A stretch of 6,329 nucleotides of DNA, taken from the NCBI GenBank assembly GCA_003650505.1, contig QMQL01000052.1:1-6329 (forward strand), read 5' to 3'. The notes beneath the pieces were generated by a model. That model saw only the letters and a program-made list of their open reading frames with translations. It ran no database searches and was not told the origin of the DNA. Below, piece after piece: positions 1-5,957 of this stretch. Within the stretch, counting starts at the first letter, position 1. The number at the start of each line of letters is the position of its first letter. Source of the DNA: Candidatus Acetothermia bacterium. GTDB lineage: Bacteria > Bipolaricaulota > Bipolaricaulia > UBA7950 > UBA9294. A program made the translations under genes and the position numbers.

Positions 1-2
1 AC

Positions 3-482
3 GTGATCACCGCCCTGATGGACCACGGCGGCGGGACGCTCGAGGCGGTAGCGAAGCTCGTCGGCGAGGCCCTAGCCGTCCCGTTCCATAAGGTCGACGT
101 CTCCCCGGTCGGGACGCGGGATACGGTCTATGACTGCGTCACCCACGCGACGCGCGGCGTCTACGCCGGCGGCGGGGCGGCCCTTAAGGCGGCACGCTCG
201 GTCCGCCGCGAGATCCTCGAGACGGCCGGCCGCTACCTGAACGTCATGCCGGACGCGCTCGAGCTTATGTTCGATCCGGACGCCGATCAAGCGGTCGTCT
301 ACGCCCCGGCGATCCCGGAGCGGAGGATGACCCTGGAGGAGCTCGCCACCCGCTGCTGGAGCGAGAGCTGGAAGACGATCGCTGCTGTCGAGAGCTACCG
401 GCCGACGAACTGCCCCCCGGCCTACGTCGCCGTCTTGGTCGAGGTCGAGGTCGACACTGGACCGGAAAGGTTCGGACGCTGA
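3..482 (+). CDS. Molybdenum-binding subunit of a xanthine dehydrogenase-family hydroxylase (copy A), 5'-truncated by the window, frameshifted; upstream piece
   Basis: This is the middle-to-late part of a large Mo subunit whose N-terminal half lies before the window. The frame is open from the first bases, and the GTG at 3 is not a real start. By hand alignment its first residues match about residue 484 of the Mo subunit at 3621-5957, so roughly 480 residues are missing upstream. Seen directly: the family's D-x-G-x-G loop as MDHGGG (residues 6-11), the THATRG segment (48-53), and TNCPPAYVAVLVEVEVDT just before the break. The last seven residues (GPERFGR) do not fit the family, and the stop at 480-482 is premature. 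The natural continuation is in another frame from 461. Family knowledge: this domain holds the Mo-pyranopterin cofactor. The C-terminal style resembles XdhA-type purine hydroxylases, but the substrate cannot be assigned. Confidence 0.85.
   Translation: MITALMDHGGGTLEAVAKLVGEALAVPFHKVDVSPVGTRDTVYDCVTHATRGVYAGGGAALKAARSVRREILETAGRYLNVMPDALELMFDPDADQAVVYAPAIPERRMTLEELATRCWSESWKTIAAVESYRPTNCPPAYVAVLVEVEVDTGPERFGR
456..463 (+). other. Single-base frameshift site breaking the copy A Mo subunit
   Basis: The upstream frame codes for EVEVDT up to 458, and the downstream frame codes for TGKVRTLKAV from 461. Between them two bases (gg, 459-460) stand where a full codon is expected. Adding one base restores D-T-x-T-G-K-V. 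The equivalent stretch of the intact paralogue (5541-5561, reading DIETGQV) is one base longer than 453-472. There is no X-XXY-YYZ slippery heptamer here, so programmed frameshifting is unlikely. The break is either a real one-base deletion or a consensus error. Confidence 0.8.
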
Positions 483-511
483 AGGCGGTCCTCGGATCCG
501 ACTGCGGTACG

Positions 512-868
512 GTGATCAACCCGGCGATGGCGAAGGGGCAGCTCGAGGGCGGGCTCGTGAAGGGGGCCGGCTACGCCCTTCTCGAGGGATGCTCCTGGGA
601 CGCCTCCGGACAGCTTCGCTCACGCGGATTGCCGCTCGATGCCAAGATCCCCGGGTTCGCCGAGATCCCGCCGATCGATGAAATAGAGACCTTCTTCGCC
701 GAGACCTACGAGCCGACCGGCCCGTTCGGGGCGAAGGGGATCGGCGAGGCGGCGATGAACCCGGTGGCGGCGGCGTACGCGAACGCGATCGCCGATGCGA
801 TAGGTGTAAGGTTCTACGAGCTTCCGATAACCCCGGAGAGGATCCTCTCCCGATTGGAGGAGGGATGA
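512..868 (+). CDS. Molybdenum-binding subunit of a xanthine dehydrogenase-family hydroxylase (copy A), downstream C-terminal piece after the frameshift
   Basis: This is the C-terminal end of copy A in the -1 frame relative to the upstream piece. Homology runs further upstream than the GTG at 512: from 461 the frame reads TGKVRTLKAVLGSDCGTVINP, the usual continuation of this family. The GTG at 512 has no clear Shine-Dalgarno sequence, so independent translation is doubtful. Key motif: GPFGAKGIGE, whose glutamate (codon 746-748) corresponds to the general-base Glu of the family (Glu1261 in bovine xanthine oxidase). The end is a typical ITPERI...EEG tail. The stop TGA at 866-868 overlaps the ATG of the FAD/FeS fusion gene by four bases, so its electron-transfer partner is probably that fusion. 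Intact motifs and lack of further stops suggest a very recent lesion or a sequence error rather than an old pseudogene. Confidence 0.82.
   Translation: MINPAMAKGQLEGGLVKGAGYALLEGCSWDASGQLRSRGLPLDAKIPGFAEIPPIDEIETFFAETYEPTGPFGAKGIGEAAMNPVAAAYANAIADAIGVRFYELPITPERILSRLEEG
718..748 (+). repeat. 31-base direct repeat, copy 1 (catalytic Glu motif of copy A)
   Basis: Positions 718-748 are identical to 5792-5822, and the match ends at mismatches on both sides. Both copies encode GPFGAKGIGE and sit in the same codon phase. The repeat arises from paralogy of the two Mo subunits plus uniform codon choice, and is not a mobile-element end. Confidence 0.85.
856..864 (+). promoter_or_regulatory. Strong Shine-Dalgarno sequence for the FAD/FeS fusion gene
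   Basis: The sequence ggaggaggg lies directly before the ATG at 865, inside the last codons of the preceding gene. Together with the ATGA stop/start overlap it fixes the start and suggests translational coupling. Confidence 0.7.
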
Positions 869-2280
869 CGAACACCCACATCATCGCAAGGAGGTTCGGC
901 TACTTCCGCCCATCGTCCCTCGATCAAGCGATCGCCGGGCTGAGGGAGAACGCCGGAGCGCGTCTTCTCGCTGGAGGGACGAACCTCCTCGTCGACATAA
1001 AGCTCGAGCGGGCCGCTCCGGATCTTCTGATCGATATCAGCGGGATCCCCGGGATCGAGGGGATCGAGCTCCGATCCTCCGGGATCTCGATCGGTTCCCT
1101 GACGACGATAAGGACCCTTTCCACATCCGATCACCTCTGGAGCGGGTATACCGCCCTCGCCGAGGCGGCCGCCTCGTTCGGATCGACCCAAGTGTCGGCA
1201 CGGGGGACGATCGGGGGTAACGTCTGCAACGGCTCCCCGGCATCGGATACCGTCCCCGCCCTCTTCGCCTTCGACGCCTGCGCGGCGATCGCCGGCCCGG
1301 GCGGGGAGAGGAGGGCCCCGATCGAGGATCTACTCCTCGGCCCGGGGTCGGTCGATCTGAAGGAGGGGGAGATCCTGACCGGGATCGATCTTCCGAGCCT
1401 TGAACGCTCGGGGAGCGCGTTTTTAAAGATCTCCCGCGTCCGCGCCGATCTCGCCAAGGCGAGCGCGGCGGTCGTCATCGTCCGGGAGAAAGAGCGCATC
1501 GCCGATTGCCGGATCGCACTCGGCTCGGTCGGACCGACCGTCCTCCGGGCGCGGAGGGCGGAGGCCGAGCTTGCCGGTAAGGTCTTCAGCGGAGACGCCG
1601 CCCTCGCCGCCGCCGAGGTAGCGAGCGAGGAGATATCCCCGATCGACGATGTCCGCTCGAGCGTCGATTACCGGAGGAGGGCGGTCCGCGCCCTCGTCTT
1701 CGACGGGCTGAACCTCGCCTGGGAGAGGACGGAGAATCCGTCAAGACCGCTCCGGGGGGAGCCGACCTCCCTCAGGGGCGATCCCGCCCCGATACGGATC
1801 GAGAAGGACGGGCGCGGGAGGATCCGGATCATCGTGAACGGTGAGGAGAAGGCGATCGATGTCGCTCCGAACGAGCTCCTGCTGAACGTCCTCCGCGAGA
1901 GGCTGAAGCTGACCGGCCCGAAGTACGGCTGCGGGATCGGGGAGTGCGGGGCGTGCACGGTCTTAATGAATGGGGTTCCCGCCCTCTCCTGCCTCGTCCT
2001 CGCCCTCTCCGCCGACGGGGCTCGGATCGAGACGGCCGAGGGGCTCGGAGCCGATGGGAGGCTCGATCCGATCCAGGAGGCGTTCATCGAGGAGAACGCG
2101 TTCCAGTGCGGCTACTGCACGCCGGGGATGCTCGTGATGACAAAGAGGCTCCTCGAGGAGATATCCGATCCCACAGAGGATGAGATAAAAGACTATATGA
2201 AAGGGAATCAGTGCCGCTGCACCGGGTATGCGAGCATCGTCCGCGCGGTGAAGCGGGCCGCTGAGAAAGGGGGAAGATGA
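865..2280 (+). CDS. Fused FAD-binding and [2Fe-2S] electron-transfer subunit of a molybdenum hydroxylase
   Basis: The 471-residue protein carries electrons from a Mo subunit to an external acceptor. Residues about 8-180 are the FAD-binding domain of the CoxM/XDH type, with the flavin loops AGGTNLLVD (36-44) and GTIGGN (114-119). Residues about 184-287 are the flavoprotein C-terminal domain. A polar linker of about 30 residues follows. From 318 there is a plant-type [2Fe-2S] domain with Cys356, 361, 364 and 376, then a helical [2Fe-2S] domain with Cys415, 418, 450 and 452. All eight cluster cysteines are present. FAD-then-FeS is the reverse of classical xanthine dehydrogenases, which start with FeS. 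The gene overlaps its neighbours by four bases on each side. The upstream copy A Mo subunit is the likely partner. The physiological electron acceptor (NAD or ferredoxin) cannot be read from the sequence. Confidence 0.93.
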   Translation: MTNTHIIARRFGYFRPSSLDQAIAGLRENAGARLLAGGTNLLVDIKLERAAPDLLIDISGIPGIEGIELRSSGISIGSLTTIRTLSTSDHLWSGYTALAEAAASFGSTQVSARGTIGGNVCNGSPASDTVPALFAFDACAAIAGPGGERRAPIEDLLLGPGSVDLKEGEILTGIDLPSLERSGSAFLKISRVRADLAKASAAVVIVREKERIADCRIALGSVGPTVLRARRAEAELAGKVFSGDAALAAAEVASEEISPIDDVRSSVDYRRRAVRALVFDGLNLAWERTENPSRPLRGEPTSLRGDPAPIRIEKDGRGRIRIIVNGEEKAIDVAPNELLLNVLRERLKLTGPKYGCGIGECGACTVLMNGVPALSCLVLALSADGARIETAEGLGADGRLDPIQEAFIEENAFQCGYCTPGMLVMTKRLLEEISDPTEDEIKDYMKGNQCRCTGYASIVRAVKRAAEKGGR

Positions 2281-3146
2281 CGCTCCCGAAGTTCGAGCTT
2301 CACCGGCCAGAAAGCCTCGACGAGGCGCTCGATATCCTCGCTTCATCGCCGGGCGCGGTCCCGATCGCCGGGGGGACGGCCCTGATCGTCGACATGCGCG
2401 GTCGGAGGTTGAGCCCGCCGGTGTTGGTCGACATCGGCCTGATCGATCGGCTCTCCGGGGTAAGGATCGAGGGGGGAGAGGTCGTGATCGGGGCGGCGAC
2501 GACGATAGCAGAGATCAAGGAGAGCGACCTTATCGCTCAGCACTCCCCGCTCCTCTCCGAGGCGTGCGGTCTCTTCGCCAGCCCTTCGGTCCGCAACCGG
2601 GCTACGATCGGTGGGAACATTGCCTACGCCTCCCCCGCCGCCGATACCGCCCCGCCGCTCCTCGCCCTCGACGCTTCGGTCGAGCTTGCAAGCGCCAGTG
2701 GGCGAAGGACCGTCCCGATCGATCGGTTCTTCCTCGGGGTTAGGAGGACGGAGAGGAGGGACGATGAGCTGATCACCGCGATCCGGTTTCCGATCCCGGC
2801 CGAGGGGACCGAAGGCCGGTTCAGGAAGCTCGGCCTCCGGAGGGCGGATGCGATATCGGTCGTAAGCGCCGCCGTCTCGATCGGCCCTCCCGCTGATGGA
2901 GGAAGGAGGGTGAGGATCGCCCTCGGCGCGGTCGCTCCCACCCCGATCAGGGCGCGCCGGGCCGAGGAGGCGTTGTCGGCAGGGCCGATCGACGAGGGTG
3001 CGATCCTTGCGGCGGCGGAAGCGGCCGCTTCTGAGGCGAGCCCGGTCTCAGACCTCCGCGGCTCGGACTGGTACAGGCGGGAGGCGATCCGGGCTCTCGT
3101 CCGGCGGCTCCTCCGCCCGGTCGTCGAAGGGAGAAGCGATGGATGA
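2277..3146 (+). CDS. FAD-binding subunit of a molybdenum hydroxylase (xanthine dehydrogenase/CoxM family)
   Basis: A 289-residue protein of normal length for the stand-alone medium subunit of the family, binding FAD and passing electrons on from the [2Fe-2S] subunit. Visible flavin motifs are AGGTALIVD (31-39) and ATIGGN (109-114), followed by SPAADT (119-124). The FAD domain spans about 5-178 and the flavoprotein C-terminal domain about 181-283. The only cysteine is Cys97, so the extra [4Fe-4S] loop of 4-hydroxybenzoyl-CoA reductase beta subunits is absent. The start ATG at 2277 overlaps the previous stop as ATGA and is preceded by a purine-rich aagggggaag. It is a paralogue of the N-terminal module of the fusion encoded just upstream, so the operon holds two FAD modules. 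The following FeS gene starts eight bases before its end. Confidence 0.94.
   Translation: MTLPKFELHRPESLDEALDILASSPGAVPIAGGTALIVDMRGRRLSPPVLVDIGLIDRLSGVRIEGGEVVIGAATTIAEIKESDLIAQHSPLLSEACGLFASPSVRNRATIGGNIAYASPAADTAPPLLALDASVELASASGRRTVPIDRFFLGVRRTERRDDELITAIRFPIPAEGTEGRFRKLGLRRADAISVVSAAVSIGPPADGGRRVRIALGAVAPTPIRARRAEEALSAGPIDEGAILAAAEAAASEASPVSDLRGSDWYRREAIRALVRRLLRPVVEGRSDG
3129..3133 (+). promoter_or_regulatory. Shine-Dalgarno sequence deciding the start of the [2Fe-2S] subunit
   Basis: The sequence gggag sits five bases before the ATG at 3139, inside the end of the FAD subunit gene. It supports this ATG over in-frame upstream alternatives such as the GTG at 2998, which would add about 47 low-complexity Arg-rich residues foreign to the family. 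Confidence 0.65.
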
Positions 3147-3624
3147 AAGGACGATAAGGCTGAAGATCAACGGGAGGGAGCGCGAGGTCTCGCTCCCGCC
3201 GAACGTCACCCTCCTCCGGGTCCTGCGCGACCTCGGCTACGTCGACGTCAAGAACGGCTGCGAGAAGGGGGACTGCGGGGCGTGCGCCGTCCTCCTCGAC
3301 GGGAAGCTCGTCAACTCCTGCCTCGTCCTCGCCTGGCAGGCCGACGGGCGGGAGATCCTGACGGCGAGCGGCCTCGGGAGCATCGAACATCCGCATCCGA
3401 TCCAGGAGGCGTTCGCCGACACCGGAGCGGTCCAGTGCGGCTACTGCACCCCCGGGATGATCATGGCGACCAAGGCCCTCCTCGATGTGAACCCGGATCC
3501 GAGCGAGGAGGAGATAAGGGAGGCGATATCCGGGAACCTCTGCCGCTGCACCGGCTACGCCCAGATCGTCGAGGCGGTGGCAGAGGCGGCGAGGAGGATC
3601 GCCGGAGGGGGTGATTCCGGATGA
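3139..3624 (+). CDS. [2Fe-2S] iron-sulfur subunit of a molybdenum hydroxylase
   Basis: A 161-residue small subunit carrying two [2Fe-2S] clusters between the Mo site and FAD. The N-terminal plant-type ferredoxin domain has Cys41, 46, 49 and 61 in the motif GCEKGDCGAC. The C-terminal helical domain has Cys100 and 103 (QCGYCTPG) and Cys135 and 137 (CRCTGY). All eight ligands are in place and the length is typical for CoxS/XdhC-type subunits. I chose the ATG at 3139 because the family begins right before the IRLKINGRE strand and because of the ribosome-binding site at 3129-3133. It overlaps the FAD subunit gene by eight bases and the Mo subunit gene by four. It is paralogous to the C-terminal module of the fusion, and a 20-base stretch (3395-3414) is identical to 2066-2085. 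The name coxS is avoided because the Mo partner is not a CO dehydrogenase. Confidence 0.95.
   Translation: MDERTIRLKINGREREVSLPPNVTLLRVLRDLGYVDVKNGCEKGDCGACAVLLDGKLVNSCLVLAWQADGREILTASGLGSIEHPHPIQEAFADTGAVQCGYCTPGMIMATKALLDVNPDPSEEEIREAISGNLCRCTGYAQIVEAVAEAARRIAGGGDSG
3604..3614 (+). promoter_or_regulatory. Shine-Dalgarno sequence of the copy B Mo subunit
   Basis: The sequence ggagggggtga ends six bases before the ATG at 3621 and is a near-complete match to the 16S rRNA 3' end complement. It lies within the last codons of the FeS gene. Confidence 0.65.
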
Positions 3625-5957
3625 TCGGCAAGGTCGAGGTGAAGCCGCTCCCCAAGGTCGATCTCCCTCCGCTCCGTCAGGTCGGTCGTCCGCTCCGGCG
3701 GGTCGACGCCCTCGGAAAGGCGGTCGGATCGACCGTATACGCCGCCGACTTCTCGATGCCGAACATGCTCCATGCCAAGGTCCTCCGGAGCCCGGTCCCC
3801 TCCGGGAGGATCGTCGGGCTGAACGTCGATCGGGCCCGCTCGATCCCCGGTGTTGCATGCGTCCTCACCGCGCGCGACCTCCCCGGTGCGAAGCTCTCGA
3901 CCGACATGCCCGGCCAGACCGGGAGGAAGGAGAGGGCCGGATCTGCCGCCCCGGTCCTCGCGCGCGATGTCGTCCGGTTCCAGGGGGAGCCGATCGCCCT
4001 CGTCGCCGCCGAGATGGAGGAGATCGCCGAAGAGGCGATCGGAGCGATAGAGCTGGAGATGGAGGAGACCCCCGGTGTGTTCGACCCGGAGGAGGCGCTG
4101 AAGCCGGGAGCCCCGAAGGTCTACGGGGATGACAACGTCGTCGCCCGCTGGAAGATCAGGAAGGGGGACGTGGAGAAGGGGATGGCCGAGGCCGACCTGA
4201 TCGTCGAGAACACCTTCCGGATGCCGTTCGTCGAGCACGCCTACCTCGAGCCGGAGGCAGGAGTAGCCTGGGTCGACGACCAAGGGGTGATCAACATCCG
4301 CGTCTGCACCCAGGTCGTCGAGCACTTCCGCTCGGTCGCCAAGGCCCTCGGGATCCCGCAGAACAAGGTGAGGATCCGCGGGACGATGGTCGGCGGTGGG
4401 TTCGGGGGGAAGGAGGACGTCACCGTAGAGATCTTCCTCGCCCTCCTCGCCCGGGAGACGGGAAGGCCGGTGAAGCTCGTCTATACGAGGGAGGAGTCGT
4501 TCGTCGCCCAGTCGAAGCGCCACCCGTTCGTCATCACCCACAGAACGGGGGTTAAGCGGGACGGGAGGATCACGGCGGCGAAGATCGATATGATCGCCGA
4601 CTCCGGGGCCTATCCGTACCTCACCCCCTACGTCCTTTTATATGCGACCGCGATGGCGACCGGGCCTTACCGGATCGAGAACGTCTCGGTCGACTCCGTC
4701 GCCGCGGCGACGAACCAGCCGTTCACGAGCGCGTTCCGCGGATTCGGCGGCCCGCAGGCGGCCCTCGCCTACGAGCAGCAGATGGACGAGATCGCGAAGG
4801 CCGTCGGCCTCGATCCCCTCACCGTCAGGAGGGCCAACTACCTGAGGAGGGGGGACGAGACGGCGACCGGCCAGCGGATAGCAAGCGAGGTCTGGCTCGA
4901 GGAGACGGTGACGCGTGCGATCGCCGGCCTCGGGGAGCCGACCCCGTCCTCGAAGACGCGGAAGGTCGGCCGCGGGTTCGCCTCATATTTCCAGAGCTAC
5001 GGCCGGATAACCTGGTTCCACGACACATCCCGTGCCTGGGTCGGCCTCGAGCTCGACGGGACGGCGACGATCCGCTGCGGGGTGCCGGACATCGGGGCCG
5101 GGCAGGCGAACTCCCTCTGCCAGATCGCATCCGAGCTCCTCGGCGTCCCGCTCGAGCGGGTCACTGTCTATGCGACCGACTCGGCGGTCACCCCGCTCGC
5201 TGGGACATCGACCGCGACGAGGCAGCTCTACATGTCGGGGCACGCCGTCCACAAGGCTGCATCCGCCGTTCGGAAGAACCTGTTGGATCGGGCCGCCGTT
5301 CACTTCGGGGTCGGTCCGGACGCGGTCGATCTCGCCGACGGGAGGGCATTCGTCAAGGGGGACGAGTCCCGCTCGATCGGCCTCGACGAGCTCGCCTCGC
5401 CCTGCGCCGCCGACGGGATCCCCCTTTCGACCCTCGCCCTGTTCACTGCCCCGTTCACCGACGGGATCGATCCGGAGACCGGCCAGGGGGATATCTGGCC
5501 GGACTTCACGTTCGGGGCCCAGGCGGTAGAGGTCGCGGTCGACATAGAAACCGGACAGGTAGAGGTCCTGAAGTCCGTAGCCTGCCACGACGTCGGTCGG
5601 GCGATCAACCCGGCCGCCGTCCGCGGGCAGATCATCGGCGGGAGCCATCAGGGGCTCGGCTACGCCCTGATGGAGGAGTACATCGTGAAGGACGGGATAA
5701 CCCAGACCCCCTCTCTCGCCGAGTACCTGGTCCCCACATCATGCGACTTCCCGGCGACCGAGGCGATCATCCTCGAATCGGGTAGCGGGGTCGGCCCGTT
5801 CGGGGCGAAGGGGATCGGCGAGCCGGCCCTCACCCCGGCCGCGCCTGCTGTGGCGAACGCCGTCGCCGACGCGATCGGGATCAGGATCCACGAGGTCCCG
5901 ATCACCCCGGAGCGGGTCCTCGCCGCCATGAAGAGGGGGGCTAGGTGGAGAGGCTGA
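3621..5957 (+). CDS. Molybdenum-binding catalytic subunit of a xanthine dehydrogenase/aldehyde oxidase-family hydroxylase (copy B, complete)
   Basis: A full-length 778-residue catalytic subunit. Residues about 34-150 form the aldehyde oxidase/xanthine dehydrogenase hammerhead domain. About 165-410 and 430-760 are the two Mo-cofactor-binding halves. Seen motifs: CTQ (229-231, Gln near Mo), GGGFGGKED (258-266), FRGFGGPQ (372-379) and GPFGAKGIGEP (725-735). Hand alignment to mammalian xanthine oxidase puts Glu265 at Glu802, Phe375 at Phe914, Arg373 at Arg912 and Glu734 at the catalytic Glu1261. The xanthine-anchoring Arg880 position holds Tyr341. The AYRCSFR loop of CO dehydrogenase is absent. 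No signal peptide is visible, so it is probably cytoplasmic. The start overlaps the FeS gene stop as ATGA. With the two preceding genes it forms a complete three-subunit enzyme. The family is certain; the substrate is open (N-heterocycle, purine or aldehyde). Confidence 0.95.
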   Translation: MIGKVEVKPLPKVDLPPLRQVGRPLRRVDALGKAVGSTVYAADFSMPNMLHAKVLRSPVPSGRIVGLNVDRARSIPGVACVLTARDLPGAKLSTDMPGQTGRKERAGSAAPVLARDVVRFQGEPIALVAAEMEEIAEEAIGAIELEMEETPGVFDPEEALKPGAPKVYGDDNVVARWKIRKGDVEKGMAEADLIVENTFRMPFVEHAYLEPEAGVAWVDDQGVINIRVCTQVVEHFRSVAKALGIPQNKVRIRGTMVGGGFGGKEDVTVEIFLALLARETGRPVKLVYTREESFVAQSKRHPFVITHRTGVKRDGRITAAKIDMIADSGAYPYLTPYVLLYATAMATGPYRIENVSVDSVAAATNQPFTSAFRGFGGPQAALAYEQQMDEIAKAVGLDPLTVRRANYLRRGDETATGQRIASEVWLEETVTRAIAGLGEPTPSSKTRKVGRGFASYFQSYGRITWFHDTSRAWVGLELDGTATIRCGVPDIGAGQANSLCQIASELLGVPLERVTVYATDSAVTPLAGTSTATRQLYMSGHAVHKAASAVRKNLLDRAAVHFGVGPDAVDLADGRAFVKGDESRSIGLDELASPCAADGIPLSTLALFTAPFTDGIDPETGQGDIWPDFTFGAQAVEVAVDIETGQVEVLKSVACHDVGRAINPAAVRGQIIGGSHQGLGYALMEEYIVKDGITQTPSLAEYLVPTSCDFPATEAIILESGSGVGPFGAKGIGEPALTPAAPAVANAVADAIGIRIHEVPITPERVLAAMKRGARWRG
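5792..5822 (+). repeat. 31-base direct repeat, copy 2 (catalytic Glu motif of copy B)
   Basis: Identical to 718-748 and in the same codon phase. Recombination between the copies would remove 5074 bases and leave a chimeric Mo subunit C-terminus in frame. Confidence 0.85.
5934..5940 (+). promoter_or_regulatory. Shine-Dalgarno-like sequence of the IorA-like gene
   Basis: The sequence agggggg lies four bases before the GTG at 5945, within the end of the Mo subunit gene. An in-frame TAG at 5942-5944 directly precedes the GTG, so no upstream start is possible. Confidence 0.6.

Noticed and set aside
453..482. Programmed -1 ribosomal frameshift in copy A
   Set aside because: There is no slippery heptamer and no obvious downstream stem. 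The protein comparison shows a missing base at 459-460 rather than an in-phase slip that preserves all codons.
483..511. Promoter or regulatory gap between the two pieces of copy A
   Set aside because: The bases translate in the downstream frame as conserved family sequence (KAVLGSDCGT), so this is coding sequence left over from the frameshift, not an intergenic region.
2998..3138. Extended N-terminus for the [2Fe-2S] subunit using GTG at 2998
   Set aside because: The extra residues are Arg-rich, overlap the FAD subunit by about 150 bases and have no counterpart in the family. The ATG at 3139 has a good ribosome-binding site and matches the normal start.
2277..3146. 4-hydroxybenzoyl-CoA reductase beta subunit
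   Set aside because: That subunit carries an extra [4Fe-4S] loop with four cysteines. This protein has a single cysteine and ordinary length.
2947..3858. Long antisense open frame of about 303 codons
   Set aside because: It lies opposite three well-supported + strand genes, is rich in Arg, Pro, Gly and Ser with no recognisable domain, and is what a high-GC gene's opposite strand produces.
3555..4541. Long antisense open frame of about 328 codons
   Set aside because: It is a mirror of the Mo subunit coding frame, with Asp/Leu/Arg/Gly-rich monotony, no family resemblance and no ribosome-binding logic.
4983..5648. Antisense open frame of about 221 codons
   Set aside because: It lies fully inside the Mo subunit gene and its composition is that of a shadow frame.
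3621..5957. Carbon monoxide dehydrogenase (CoxL) identity for the Mo subunit
   Set aside because: The AYRCSFR active-site loop of form I CoxL is absent. The equivalent place reads SAFRGFGGPQ, as in the xanthine dehydrogenase/aldehyde oxidase group.
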